In this document: positions 7,236 through 15,601 of the stretch, piece by piece | Numbering within the stretch: position 1 is the first letter of the stretch | How the letters are laid out: every line of letters starts with the position of its first letter | DNA from: Pseudomonas sp. UBA5706 | Lineage (GTDB): Bacteria; Pseudomonadota; Gammaproteobacteria; Pseudomonadales; Pseudomonadaceae | NCBI RefSeq assembly: GCF_002419965.1 | Contig: NZ_DIHC01000002.1 | Coordinates: forward strand, 1 to 64,000 | Direction: 5' to 3' | DNA: 64,000 bases | Program-made: the position numbers and the translations under genes | Notes under the pieces: generated by a model | The model's input: only the letters and a program-made list of their open reading frames with translations | Databases searched by the model: none | What the model was told of the DNA's origin: nothing

Positions 7236-9158
7236 ATGAAAAGCTGGTTCGCAAACATCAGCGTCAATATGAAACTGGCCTTAGGGTTCGGTGTGGTACT
7301 CGTTTTCACTGCCTTGCTTGCACTGATCGGCTGGACCAGCCTGAGTAACATGACGTTCCGCAGCGACCGGGTGGCGGACATCATGAAACTCAGCAACAAA
7401 CTGACTGACCTGCGCGTTACCCGTTTGCAATACATGATCAGCAATGGCGACGAAGCGATCGCACAAAACGTGCAGACTGCGCTCGACGCGTTCAAGGCCC
7501 ATCAGCAGTTCCTGCACACCACGTTCAGCAACCCGGTGAACGTGGTACCGATAACCGCGTTGGGCGAGCAGATCCGTGCTTACCAGACCTCGCTGAACAA
7601 AATGCGCGAGGGTTACCGGACCAGCACCAAGGTGCGTGCCGATATGGGCGTAGACGCCGTAAACGCCGCCCAACTGATTGCATCCATTAACGACGATGTA
7701 TTGAAGCTGGACCCGTCCGACGAACGCCGCTTCCCGCAATACCAGGCCGCCATCAAAGCCCGTGAAGACGTGATGCTGGTGCGCTACGAAGTACGCGGCT
7801 ACACCGCCAACCCCACTGCCAAGACCGAAGAAGCCGCGTCCGGCCAGTTGGCGAAAGCCATCGGCGGCATGGAACCGCTCAAGGCCCTATTCGGCAGTGC
7901 GCAGGCCGACCGCCTCAAGCAACTGGAAGCCGCGCTGATCGGCTATCGGGAATCGGTCCAGGGTTTCAAGGTGGCCAATGACAACATCATCGCTGCGCGC
8001 TCGGAAATGACCGACGAAGGTGCAGCCATCGTCAAACTCAATCAACAGCTGGTCGACCTGCAGACCTCCCTGGGCGACGCGGATACGCGACAGGCTCGCA
8101 TGCTGCAAATCGGTGGCACCCTGCTCGCACTGATCTTCGGCGCGCTGGCCGCGCTGATCATTACTCGCCAGATCACTCGTCCGCTCCAGGAGACCCTGGC
8201 GGTGGTGGACCGTATTGCCAGCGGCGATTTGACCCATAACCTGAGGGTGACACGCCGCGACGAACTCGGCGTGCTGCAAACCGGCATCCAGCGCATGGGT
8301 GCCACCCTGCGTGACCTGATCGGCGGAATTCGCGACAGCGTCACCCAGATTGCCAGCGCTGCCGAGGAGCTGTCGGCCGTCACCGAGCAGACCAGTGCAG
8401 GGGTCAACAGTCAGAAGGTCGAAACTGATCAGGTTGCCACGGCCATGCACGAAATGTCGGCCACGGTGCACGAAGTCGCACGCAATGCCGAGCAGGCCTC
8501 GGTCGCGGCGTCCGACGCCGACAGGCAGGCACGCGACGGTGACAAGGTGGTAGGCGAAGCCATCATGCAGATCGAGAAACTGGCCAGTGAAGTGGTGCGT
8601 TCCACAGACGCCATGAGCGTGCTGGAGCAGGAGAGCGACAAGATCGGCAAGGTGATGGACGTGATCAAGGCGGTGGCCGAGCAGACCAACCTGCTGGCCC
8701 TCAACGCCGCCATTGAAGCCGCGCGGGCCGGGGAAGCCGGACGTGGTTTTGCTGTTGTGGCCGACGAAGTGCGGGGCCTGGCCCAGCGCACTCAACAGTC
8801 GACCGAGGAGATCGAAGGGCTGGTCGCCGCCTTGCAAAACGGCACGCGCCAGGTATCGGACATCATGCTCAGCAGCCGCAACCTGACCGACAGCAGCGTC
8901 GTCCTGACCCGCAAGGCTGGCACTTCACTGGAAAGCATCACCCACACCGTTTCCAATATCCAGGCCATGAACCAGCAGATCGCAGCGGCTGCCGAGCAGC
9001 AAAGCTCGGTGGCTGAGGAGATCAGCCGCAGCATTCTCAACGTCCGCGACGTGTCCGAACAGACCGCCGCCGCCAGCGAAGAAACCGCCGCGTCCAGCGT
9101 CGAACTGGCCCGTCTGGGTAATCAGTTGCAGATGCTGGTAAGCCATTTCAGGGTGTAA
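7236..9158 (+). CDS. Methyl-accepting chemotaxis protein, McpS-like (HBM type)
   Basis: This 640-residue transmembrane chemoreceptor has a first membrane span at residues 12-34, a ~250-residue periplasmic all-helical region, a second span near 288-310 (GGTLLALIFGALAALII), a HAMP domain, and the signalling hairpin with the tip AEQTNLLALNAAIEAARAGEAGRGFAVVADEVR. The N terminus, the size of the sensor module and the stretch ITRQITRPLQETL closely resemble P. putida McpS as remembered, whose helical bimodular domain binds TCA-cycle acids. The exact ligand here is an inference. The start is the second ATG (7236): GGAG lies seven bases before it and only one before the ATG at 7230. A terminator follows. 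Confidence 0.9.
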   Translation: MKSWFANISVNMKLALGFGVVLVFTALLALIGWTSLSNMTFRSDRVADIMKLSNKLTDLRVTRLQYMISNGDEAIAQNVQTALDAFKAHQQFLHTTFSNPVNVVPITALGEQIRAYQTSLNKMREGYRTSTKVRADMGVDAVNAAQLIASINDDVLKLDPSDERRFPQYQAAIKAREDVMLVRYEVRGYTANPTAKTEEAASGQLAKAIGGMEPLKALFGSAQADRLKQLEAALIGYRESVQGFKVANDNIIAARSEMTDEGAAIVKLNQQLVDLQTSLGDADTRQARMLQIGGTLLALIFGALAALIITRQITRPLQETLAVVDRIASGDLTHNLRVTRRDELGVLQTGIQRMGATLRDLIGGIRDSVTQIASAAEELSAVTEQTSAGVNSQKVETDQVATAMHEMSATVHEVARNAEQASVAASDADRQARDGDKVVGEAIMQIEKLASEVVRSTDAMSVLEQESDKIGKVMDVIKAVAEQTNLLALNAAIEAARAGEAGRGFAVVADEVRGLAQRTQQSTEEIEGLVAALQNGTRQVSDIMLSSRNLTDSSVVLTRKAGTSLESITHTVSNIQAMNQQIAAAAEQQSSVAEEISRSILNVRDVSEQTAAASEETAASSVELARLGNQLQMLVSHFRV

Positions 9159-9163
9159 ATCAG

Positions 9164-9202
9164 AAAAGCCGTGCCGGGGTCGCCACCTCGACACGGCTTT
9201 TT
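9164..9202 (+). terminator. Terminator after the chemoreceptor
   Basis: AAAAGCCGTG (9164-9173) pairs with CACGGCTTTT (9192-9201) and is followed by more T. It starts six bases after the chemoreceptor stop. The A-rich 5' side makes it potentially bidirectional, but the nearest leftward gene starts much farther away. Confidence 0.8.
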
Positions 9203-9377
9203 AAATGATTCGGTTCATTCGTCGCAGGGCCCGCCGGTGAAAAGCTGTTCCAGCACTACCGTGCGCGCTATCGACGCAGATGGACCCCTCAGGACCGACC
9301 ACCACCAGCGGCGTTAACCGTTTTCAAGGCAAAAGGAGACCCCAGCCCAAAGGGTGAGCCTCGAATGATTTGCAGGA

Positions 9378-10694
9378 TCAGCTCGACAGCTGATTGGCGA
9401 ACTGCCCCACTGCATTAACCACTTTCTGCGCACCGTCCTGGATTTCCACGATCACCGATCCCGCCTCCGCGGCCAGCTCGAGGCCTTGTTGTGCCTGCTC
9501 CTTGCCGCTGATGATCACGCTCACCGCCTGCTCGGCCAGTTGCTGGTTTTGCTTGACCACGCCGACGATTTCCACCGTGGCTTTGCTGGTACGCGAAGCG
9601 AGCTGCCGCACTTCGTCGGCGACTACCGCAAAACCGCGGCCTTGCTCGCCAGCGCGGGCCGCCTCGATAGCAGCGTTGAGCGCCAGCAGGTTGGTCTGGT
9701 CGGCGATGCTGCTGATGCTCTGGATGATCGACCCGATCAATTGCGACTGCTTGTCCAGCGCGGCAATGCGCTCGGCCGCCTGCTCCATGTGTTCGGCCAG
9801 TTCACGCATGACGCCAACGGTCTGCCGGACCACCGCAGCGCCTTTTTGCGCGCTGCCATCGGTGTGCTGAGACGTGGTGAAGGCAATGCTTGCCGCTTGG
9901 GCCACGGCATTTTCGCGATTGACCTGATCGGTGATGACCGTAGCGAACTTGACGACCTTGTACAGCCGCTCATGCGCATCGGAGATCGGGTTATAGGACG
10001 CTTCCAGCCACACCACGCGGCCGTGGCTATCGACGCGTTTGAAGCGACCGGTGATGAATTCCCCCCGACGCAGCTTGTCCCAGAACGCCTGGTATTCGGG
10101 CGAGTTGTACTCTTGCGGTTCGCAGAACAGGCGATGGTGCTTGCCCTGGATATCGGCCAGCGAATAACCCATCGCGCCTAGAAAGCGCTCGTTGGCTGCC
10201 AGCACTTCGCCGCTGAGGTTGAACTCGATCACCGCGGTGGAGCGCTGCAGCGCCTCGATCAGGTTTTCATGCTCGCGGGAGTTCTCGATGGTGCGCGTCA
10301 AATCGCTTGCGTGGATGGTGATGTAAGTTACCCGCCCGCGGCTGTCACGAACCGGCTGCACAATCGAACGCAGCCAGGCTTCCTGACCATTGCCCCGCAG
10401 CAGACGCAGCGCGCCACTGAGGTGTTCGCCCCGGCTGATCGCGGATTTGAGCCGGTGGTAGAAATCCAGCCCCTTTACATGGGACGGAACCAGGTCTTCG
10501 ATCGAGCGTCCGACGAGGTCGGCATTTCGGTAAAACATTTGCGTTTCGAAGTTAGCGTTCACCGACTCGATGCGACCTTGGGCGTCCAGACGCATACCCA
10601 GCATTTCGTTGTCCAGGCTGGTTCTCACCTGCTCCACCGATGAAAGTTCTTCACGCAGGGCAGCCAACTCTTTTTTTAAATTTTTATTGAACAT
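9378..10694 (-). CDS. Soluble PAS-PAS-MCP receptor (BdlA/Aer-like)
   Basis: This 438-residue protein has no membrane span. After a short coiled coil (KNLKKELAALREELSSVEQ) come two PAS domains, near residues 40-135 and 155-265, then a shortened methyl-accepting signalling domain with the tip DQTNLLALNAAIEAARAGEQGRGFAVVADEVRQLASR. Architecture and size match P. aeruginosa BdlA (two PAS plus MCP, about 417 residues), which acts in biofilm dispersion, and the cytoplasmic Aer-type energy sensors. The domain ends about 80 residues after the tip, so there is no long second methylation helix. The start at 10694 (MFNKNLKK) is preferred over an upstream extension of low-complexity translation. Confidence 0.85.
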   Translation of the reverse strand: MFNKNLKKELAALREELSSVEQVRTSLDNEMLGMRLDAQGRIESVNANFETQMFYRNADLVGRSIEDLVPSHVKGLDFYHRLKSAISRGEHLSGALRLLRGNGQEAWLRSIVQPVRDSRGRVTYITIHASDLTRTIENSREHENLIEALQRSTAVIEFNLSGEVLAANERFLGAMGYSLADIQGKHHRLFCEPQEYNSPEYQAFWDKLRRGEFITGRFKRVDSHGRVVWLEASYNPISDAHERLYKVVKFATVITDQVNRENAVAQAASIAFTTSQHTDGSAQKGAAVVRQTVGVMRELAEHMEQAAERIAALDKQSQLIGSIIQSISSIADQTNLLALNAAIEAARAGEQGRGFAVVADEVRQLASRTSKATVEIVGVVKQNQQLAEQAVSVIISGKEQAQQGLELAAEAGSVIVEIQDGAQKVVNAVGQFANQLSS

Positions 10695-10942
10695 GGTTGG
10701 CGAACTTCCACAGAGATGAGAGGGGTCGCCTTGAGCATCGGCTTGGCCATTGTTTTCTTGAGCTGCAGCCCGACCGAGTGTCGTTTCATCCCCATGCCCG
10801 ACAACCGAATCTGCGTACGCAAACGCCGCCTGTGTATCGGCGATCGCAACAAAGGGATTTACTCGTCGCACAATTGCCACATACTGCCCGCGCTGTTTTT
10901 ATTTACTACGCGTCATTTTTTAACAACGTCAGGTTCATCTTC

Positions 10943-11734
10943 ATGAAAAAATTTCTGCCTTATCTGCTAAGCGCCGCCATCACCATCATTCCCGCGGCTT
11001 TCGTTCAAGCCGCCACACCTCCCGCCCCGGTACAACTGATCGTGCTGAGTTCCGGCGGCATCATGGGCGCGTTCAAGGCCGTTACCGCAGATTACGAACA
11101 ACGCGCGGGCGTCAAATTGCAAGGCGAAGTAGCGCCCTCCATGGGAGCGACTCCGCAAGCCATTCCCAATCGCCTGGCGCGTCAGGAACCTGCCGATGTG
11201 GTGCTGATGGTCGGTGCGGCGCTGGACAAGCTGATCAAGGATGGCCAGGTCGATCCAAAAACCCGCGTGGACCTGGGCAAGTCATACATCGCCATGGCCG
11301 TGAAACATGGCGCGCCACACCCTGACATCAGCACCATGGAAACCTTTAAACAGACCCTGCTCGACGCCAAAAGCATCGCCTATTCAGACAGCGCCAGCGG
11401 TGTGTATCTGTCCCGCGTGCTATTCAACCAGATGCACGTTGCCGACCGTATCCAAGGCAAGAGCCACATGATTCCCGCAGAACCTGTGGGTGAAGTGATC
11501 GCTCGCGGCGAGGCGGAAATCGGCTTTCAGCAGTTGAGCGAATTGAAGCCGGTGGACGGCATCGACATCATCGGGCTGATTCCCGACCAGGCCCAACAAA
11601 TGACCCTGTACTCGGCAGGCGTCGTCAGCAAGAGCAAGCACCCTGAGCAGGCGAAGCAATTCCTGGATTTCCTGAGTTCCTCGGCAGCCGCGCCTGTGAT
11701 CAAGGCCAGCGGGCTGGACCCGATTGCGAAGTAA
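10943..11734 (+). CDS. Periplasmic substrate-binding protein, ModA-like
   Basis: This 263-residue protein has a classic signal peptide (MKKFLPYLLSAAITIIPAAF, cut after VQA near residue 23). The mature part is a type II binding-protein fold: it begins QLIVLSSGGIMGAFKAVTADYEQ and contains ADVVLMVGAALDKLI and AKSIAYSDSASGVYLSRVL, as in the molybdate/extracellular solute-binding family. No permease or ATPase gene adjoins it, so it is an orphan binding protein whose ligand is unknown. Family members of this kind also occur as stand-alone proteins. The start follows AACGTCAGGTTCATCTTC and lacks a strong ribosome site. Confidence 0.78.
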   Translation: MKKFLPYLLSAAITIIPAAFVQAATPPAPVQLIVLSSGGIMGAFKAVTADYEQRAGVKLQGEVAPSMGATPQAIPNRLARQEPADVVLMVGAALDKLIKDGQVDPKTRVDLGKSYIAMAVKHGAPHPDISTMETFKQTLLDAKSIAYSDSASGVYLSRVLFNQMHVADRIQGKSHMIPAEPVGEVIARGEAEIGFQQLSELKPVDGIDIIGLIPDQAQQMTLYSAGVVSKSKHPEQAKQFLDFLSSSAAAPVIKASGLDPIAK

Positions 11735-11842
11735 GGCGCACGCTAAGCGGCGGCTTCAGACGCTCTCTGCCCGCAGAGCGGTCTGGGTGAAACAGGGCGT
11801 GCCTTGGTTCTGCCCTGTGTACCGGGCAGCGGCGGACGGCGG

Positions 11843-12310
11843 CTAGTCCAGCGTTAACTCAACCAGCTCTCCCCGGACATCGGCCCCATCGATGTGCAGG
11901 ATCCCCACTGTGATCGGCAACTTGAAACGCCGAGGTCCGGCGCTGCCGGGGTTGATGAACAGTACGCCGTGACGCCTCTGCTGGAGCGGCTTGTGCGAGT
12001 GTCCGGTCACCACCACGCCCACATCCCGAGGCAGCGTATCCGGCACGTCGGCGAGGATGTGGGTGACGTAAATCCCCAGCGCCCCGACACGCAGCACAGC
12101 CTCATACGGCACATCGGCCGCCCAGGCGTCATCGGTGTCGTTATTGCCGCGCACCACGGTCAGCGGTGCGATTTCCCGCAGCGTGTCGAGGATCTGCGGC
12201 TTGCCGATGTCGCCGCCATGAATCAGATAATCACAGCTGTGCAAGGCTTGCAGCGCCTGGGGGTGCAGCAGACCGTGAGTGTCTGAAATCAGGCCAACCT
12301 TCACCCCCAT
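11843..12310 (-). CDS. YfcE-type metallophosphoesterase
   Basis: The 155-residue protein has the calcineurin-like metal motifs in order: GLISDTHG (DxH), HGGDIGK (GDxx), VRGNNDTDD (GNxD), VTGHSHKP (GHxH) and NPGSAGPRR. The compact size fits the YfcE/MJ0936 phosphodiesterases, which cleave model phosphodiesters; the physiological substrate is unknown. A GGGAG sits seven bases before the ATG. Only three bases separate its start from the stop of the upstream MFS gene, so the two are probably cotranscribed. Confidence 0.87.
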   Translation of the reverse strand: MGVKVGLISDTHGLLHPQALQALHSCDYLIHGGDIGKPQILDTLREIAPLTVVRGNNDTDDAWAADVPYEAVLRVGALGIYVTHILADVPDTLPRDVGVVVTGHSHKPLQQRRHGVLFINPGSAGPRRFKLPITVGILHIDGADVRGELVELTLD

Positions 12311-12313
12311 CGC

Positions 12314-13519
12314 TCAACTCCCGGACGCCGCAACAGCCGCTTGACGCGCCTGCACACGCCTCATGCTGACCATCGCCAGCAAGGCGACCAGTGCCACCAG
12401 CGAGGCGAAGAACTCGCCCACATGAGGCAAACCGAACGCCTGCACGCTGAAGCCAACCGCCACGACCGGCACTGAAATCGAGATGTAGAGGACGACGAAA
12501 AAGGCCGACGTCACTGCGGCTTTCTGGTGCGGCGGGCTGCTCGCCGTCACCGCGCCCATCCCCGCACGCAGGATCATGCCCTGCCCCACGCCCGCCAGGA
12601 GACCTGCGCACACCAGCAGCGGCAATTGCGTCGTGGCGATACTTAAGCCCAGGCAGATCATCCCCAAGATCAATCCCACGCAGCCCAGCGTCATGTGCAG
12701 ACGCGCAGGCAACCATTGCAGCGAGGCCTGGCCGATGATCGATGCCACGAAAAACAGCCCGATTACCGCGCCAATCAACAACCCGCCGTGTACCTGCATG
12801 ATGTGGATCATCACTGATGGCACCATGCTGGTGAACAACCCTGCCACGCTGAAACCGGCCAGGCCGGCAATCGATGCCGAGATGAATACGCTGCGCACCG
12901 AGGCCGGAACCGACGGCTTTTGAATCCTCAATTTCAGTTGTGCCGGGCGCTGCACGGTTTCGCGAATCACTGCCACACCGATCGCCGCCAGCAGCAACAG
13001 CGCCAGGTGCACATAAAAGATCAGGTGCAAGGGGTCGGCCAGCTGTTGCGAGGTGAAGCCCGCCAACAATGGGCCGAGTCCAAGGCCTAGCATGTTGGCA
13101 GCGGTCGCCATCAGAGTGGCATTCTTCCAGCGTTTAGGCGCCAGCTCGATCACGGCCACGGTCGCGGTGCCGGTCATGATGCCCGCTGAAAACCCTGAAA
13201 AAAGCCGACCGACCAGCAGCCCGCCAATCGAATCGGAGAACAGAAAAATCAGCGCACTCACCGCGCCCATGCACAGTCCTGCCAGCAGCAAAGGCCGGCG
13301 TCCCAGCTGATCGGACCAACTGCCCACCGCCAACAACGCGGCGATCACACCGGCGGCATAGATGGAGAAGATAATCGTCAGCCAGCTCGCGTCGAACCCC
13401 AGCTTTTGCTGATAGATCGCATAGAGCGGCGTTGGCAATGTGGTGCCGAGCATAGCGATCAACAATGCCGCGGCGGCGATGAAGAAGTCGCGCGAAGAGG
13501 ATGGAGCAGGCGAGGTCAT
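12314..13519 (-). CDS. MFS transporter, drug/sugar efflux type
   Basis: This 401-residue protein has twelve predicted membrane helices, beginning FFIAAAALLIAMLGTTLPTPLYAIY. The conserved loop between helices 2 and 3 reads GSWSDQLGRRPLL, the major-facilitator signature, and a second motif, GFSAGIMTGTATVAVIELAPKRW, follows helix 5. The family exports or imports small molecules by proton antiport; the substrate is unknown. The start has a perfect GGAGG seven bases upstream. It is divergent from the LacI-type regulator at 13792, and the operator-like palindrome at 13667-13684 lies between them, so the regulator may control this gene too. Confidence 0.85.
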   Translation of the reverse strand: MTSPAPSSSRDFFIAAAALLIAMLGTTLPTPLYAIYQQKLGFDASWLTIIFSIYAAGVIAALLAVGSWSDQLGRRPLLLAGLCMGAVSALIFLFSDSIGGLLVGRLFSGFSAGIMTGTATVAVIELAPKRWKNATLMATAANMLGLGLGPLLAGFTSQQLADPLHLIFYVHLALLLLAAIGVAVIRETVQRPAQLKLRIQKPSVPASVRSVFISASIAGLAGFSVAGLFTSMVPSVMIHIMQVHGGLLIGAVIGLFFVASIIGQASLQWLPARLHMTLGCVGLILGMICLGLSIATTQLPLLVCAGLLAGVGQGMILRAGMGAVTASSPPHQKAAVTSAFFVVLYISISVPVVAVGFSVQAFGLPHVGEFFASLVALVALLAMVSMRRVQARQAAVAASGS

Positions 13520-13666
13520 GAATCCTCCAGACCAGTCAAAACGGGCGCGCATTATTGGCCCATTGCGCAGGGCACGTCCGCAAAATGTTGTAGCGAGTGG
13601 ACCACACCACAAACCCTTGCGTTCGATGCATCACGTCCAGGCAACGGCAACGTCGTGCCGCTGGCG

Positions 13667-13684
13667 ATGAAAACGATAACATTT
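13667..13684. promoter_or_regulatory. Candidate operator 1 of the LacI-family regulator
   Basis: ATGAAAACGATAACATTT contains an imperfect 16-bp palindrome, ATG-N10-CAT, with a central CG. Its reverse complement, AAATGTTATCGTTTTCAT, matches 22154-22171 (AAATGTCATCGTTAACAT) at 15 of 18 bases. The shape resembles the E. coli GntR gluconate operator as remembered (ATGTTACCGGTAACAT type). It lies 108 bp before the regulator start and 147 bp before the divergent MFS start. Confidence 0.65.
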
Positions 13685-13791
13685 GGCTTTTTGCCCGCGT
13701 CGCTTTTAATCCATGTCGTGCTAGCCTTGCGCACTCCAGCAAGCATGTGGCCGCCCCGCATGTTGTTCTGATTCCAGGCCGCCCGAAGTCC

Positions 13792-14799
13792 ATGAGCAAA
13801 AAGACTCCCGTCACCATTTCCGATATCGCCCGACGTGTGAACATGACCCCGGTCACCGTTTCCCGCGCGTTGAACAAACCTGATCTGGTCAAGCCCGCTA
13901 CGCTGGCGCGCATCCTTGAAGTGGCTCAGGAATTGGATTATGTGCCCAACGCCTTTGCCCGCAGCCTCAAGCGCAGCGAGAGCATGATCATCGGCGTGAT
14001 CACCGCATCGGTGGACAACCCGTTCTACAGCGAAATGATCAAGGCCATCTCCCGAGAGGCCAAGAGGCACGGCTACACCATCATGCTGGTGGACACCGAC
14101 GGCTCGGAGGAGCTTGAGCGCAAGGCGGTCGATACCCTGCTCAGCTATCGCGTGGCTGGGATCGTATTGTCGCCGGTGTCGGATGAGCCGGATTATCAGC
14201 CTCAGTATCTAAGCCGCCTGAGCAAGGGCGACATCCCGGTGGTGCAACTGGACCGCGCGCTGCATGACAGCCCGTTCAGTCACGTGGTGCTGGACAACTA
14301 CCACAGCGGCCTGAAAGGCGCGCGTTATCTGCTGGCCAGAAATCCGCACCTGCGGCGTTTGCTGGTATTGACCGGCCCTGCGCATTCGCGAATTTCCGAA
14401 GAGCGGTTAAAGGGCGTGAAAGCGGCGCTGGTGCAAAGCGAGCAGCCGGTGCAGCTGGATGTGTTCGCCGGCGATTACACGCTGGAGCCTGCTTATCAAA
14501 GTACGCTGGATTATTTGCGCGAGCGTGCCCTGCCGGATGCGATTTTCGGCTTCAACCAATTGATCACGCTGGGGGCAATGAAAGCGCTGCGCGACCGGAA
14601 CATCGCCCACGACAGCCTGCCGATCTGCGGCATCGACCGTCTTCCTTTCGCTGACATCTTCGGCATTCCTATCGCCTGCATCGCCCACGACGCCTCACTG
14701 GCGGGCAGCAGCGCGGTGAAGATGCTGCTTGAGCGGATTCAGAATCGCTATCTGCCCATAGCCAGGCTGGTGATTGTCGGGGCACTGGAAAACGGTTGA
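13792..14799 (+). CDS. LacI/GntR-type transcriptional regulator
   Basis: The 335-residue protein begins with a LacI-type helix-turn-helix, VTISDIARRVNMTPVTVSRA, at residues 7-26, and a hinge helix, PNAFARSLKRS, near 51-61. A periplasmic-binding-protein-like ligand domain follows (IIGVITASVDNPFYSEMIKAI onward). The recognition segment TPVTVSRALNKPDLV resembles that of E. coli GntR. It probably represses, in the absence of inducer, the adjacent leftward sugar operon; the same palindrome stands before its own gene and before that operon. The chosen ATG follows GCCCGAAGTCC; the 65 upstream in-frame codons look non-coding. Confidence 0.9.
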   Translation: MSKKTPVTISDIARRVNMTPVTVSRALNKPDLVKPATLARILEVAQELDYVPNAFARSLKRSESMIIGVITASVDNPFYSEMIKAISREAKRHGYTIMLVDTDGSEELERKAVDTLLSYRVAGIVLSPVSDEPDYQPQYLSRLSKGDIPVVQLDRALHDSPFSHVVLDNYHSGLKGARYLLARNPHLRRLLVLTGPAHSRISEERLKGVKAALVQSEQPVQLDVFAGDYTLEPAYQSTLDYLRERALPDAIFGFNQLITLGAMKALRDRNIAHDSLPICGIDRLPFADIFGIPIACIAHDASLAGSSAVKMLLERIQNRYLPIARLVIVGALENG

Positions 14800-14861
14800 C
14801 GGGCTGATCCAACTGCAGAGCCTGCGCCCGAGTGGAAACCTACGGGCGCGGAGCTCATCAA

Positions 14862-15599
14862 TCAGCGGCTCGTGTAGCCCCCGTCGATCGGCAACGACAC
14901 CCCGCTGATCATCGACGCTGCGCTGCTGAGCAGGAACAGGATGGGCGCGGCGACCTCGGCCGTTTCGGCAAAGCGCCCCAAGGGAATCGCCGCCAGCGCA
15001 GGATCGCGCTTGCTCGGCTCGCTCCATGCCATCTGCGCCATCGGTGTCAGCGTGACGGTAGGGTTGACGCTGTTAACGCGAATGCCAAAACGGCCCCACT
15101 CACCACACTGCACGCGAGTCATGGCGTCCATCGCGCCTTTCGACGCGCAATAACTCAAGTGATCGTCCAGCGCCACCAACGACGCCTGGCTCGAGACGTT
15201 GACGATGCTGCCCGCTACACCCTGGGTGAGCATCTTTTTCGCTACGCTCGCTGCCACCATTGCAGCGGCGCGTACGTTGACCGTCATCACTTGATCAAAC
15301 GCGGCGGCACTGATCTGTGTCGCGGCTTCGAGAATGGAGATCCCGGCACAGTTGACCAGGCCGTGCATGACGGGCAAATCGGCCAGCATAGCGGCCAGTT
15401 GCACGTGATCGCCGACGTCCACACGCAGCACATGGCAGCCTTGGGTTTCCAGTTTTTGCAGCGCCAGCGGATCGCGCCCGAGGGCGTATACGTCGGCGCC
15501 GCTGATGAGTAACTGCTGGGCAACTTCCCAGCCGATGCCGCTGCTGGCGCCGGTCACCAGAATGCGCTGGCCGCTGAAATCGAAGTGGGCAGTGTTCAC
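14862..15599 (-). CDS. Short-chain dehydrogenase/reductase
   Basis: This 245-residue classical SDR has TGASSGIG for NAD(P) binding at residues 16-23, NCAG near 83-86, the catalytic Ser in NVSSQAS, and YCASK with Y150 and K154. It is the last gene of the leftward sugar operon. SDRs beside FGGY kinases usually oxidise a polyol or reduce a keto sugar acid; the substrate is not readable here. The start is taken as the GTG at 15599, seven bases after AGGAAG. A TTG at 15605 overlaps the kinase stop but sits too close to the ribosome site. Nothing but a short gap separates its end from the convergent regulator gene. Confidence 0.87.
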   Translation of the reverse strand: MNTAHFDFSGQRILVTGASSGIGWEVAQQLLISGADVYALGRDPLALQKLETQGCHVLRVDVGDHVQLAAMLADLPVMHGLVNCAGISILEAATQISAAAFDQVMTVNVRAAAMVAASVAKKMLTQGVAGSIVNVSSQASLVALDDHLSYCASKGAMDAMTRVQCGEWGRFGIRVNSVNPTVTLTPMAQMAWSEPSKRDPALAAIPLGRFAETAEVAAPILFLLSSAASMISGVSLPIDGGYTSR

Positions 15600-15601
15600 A
15601 T

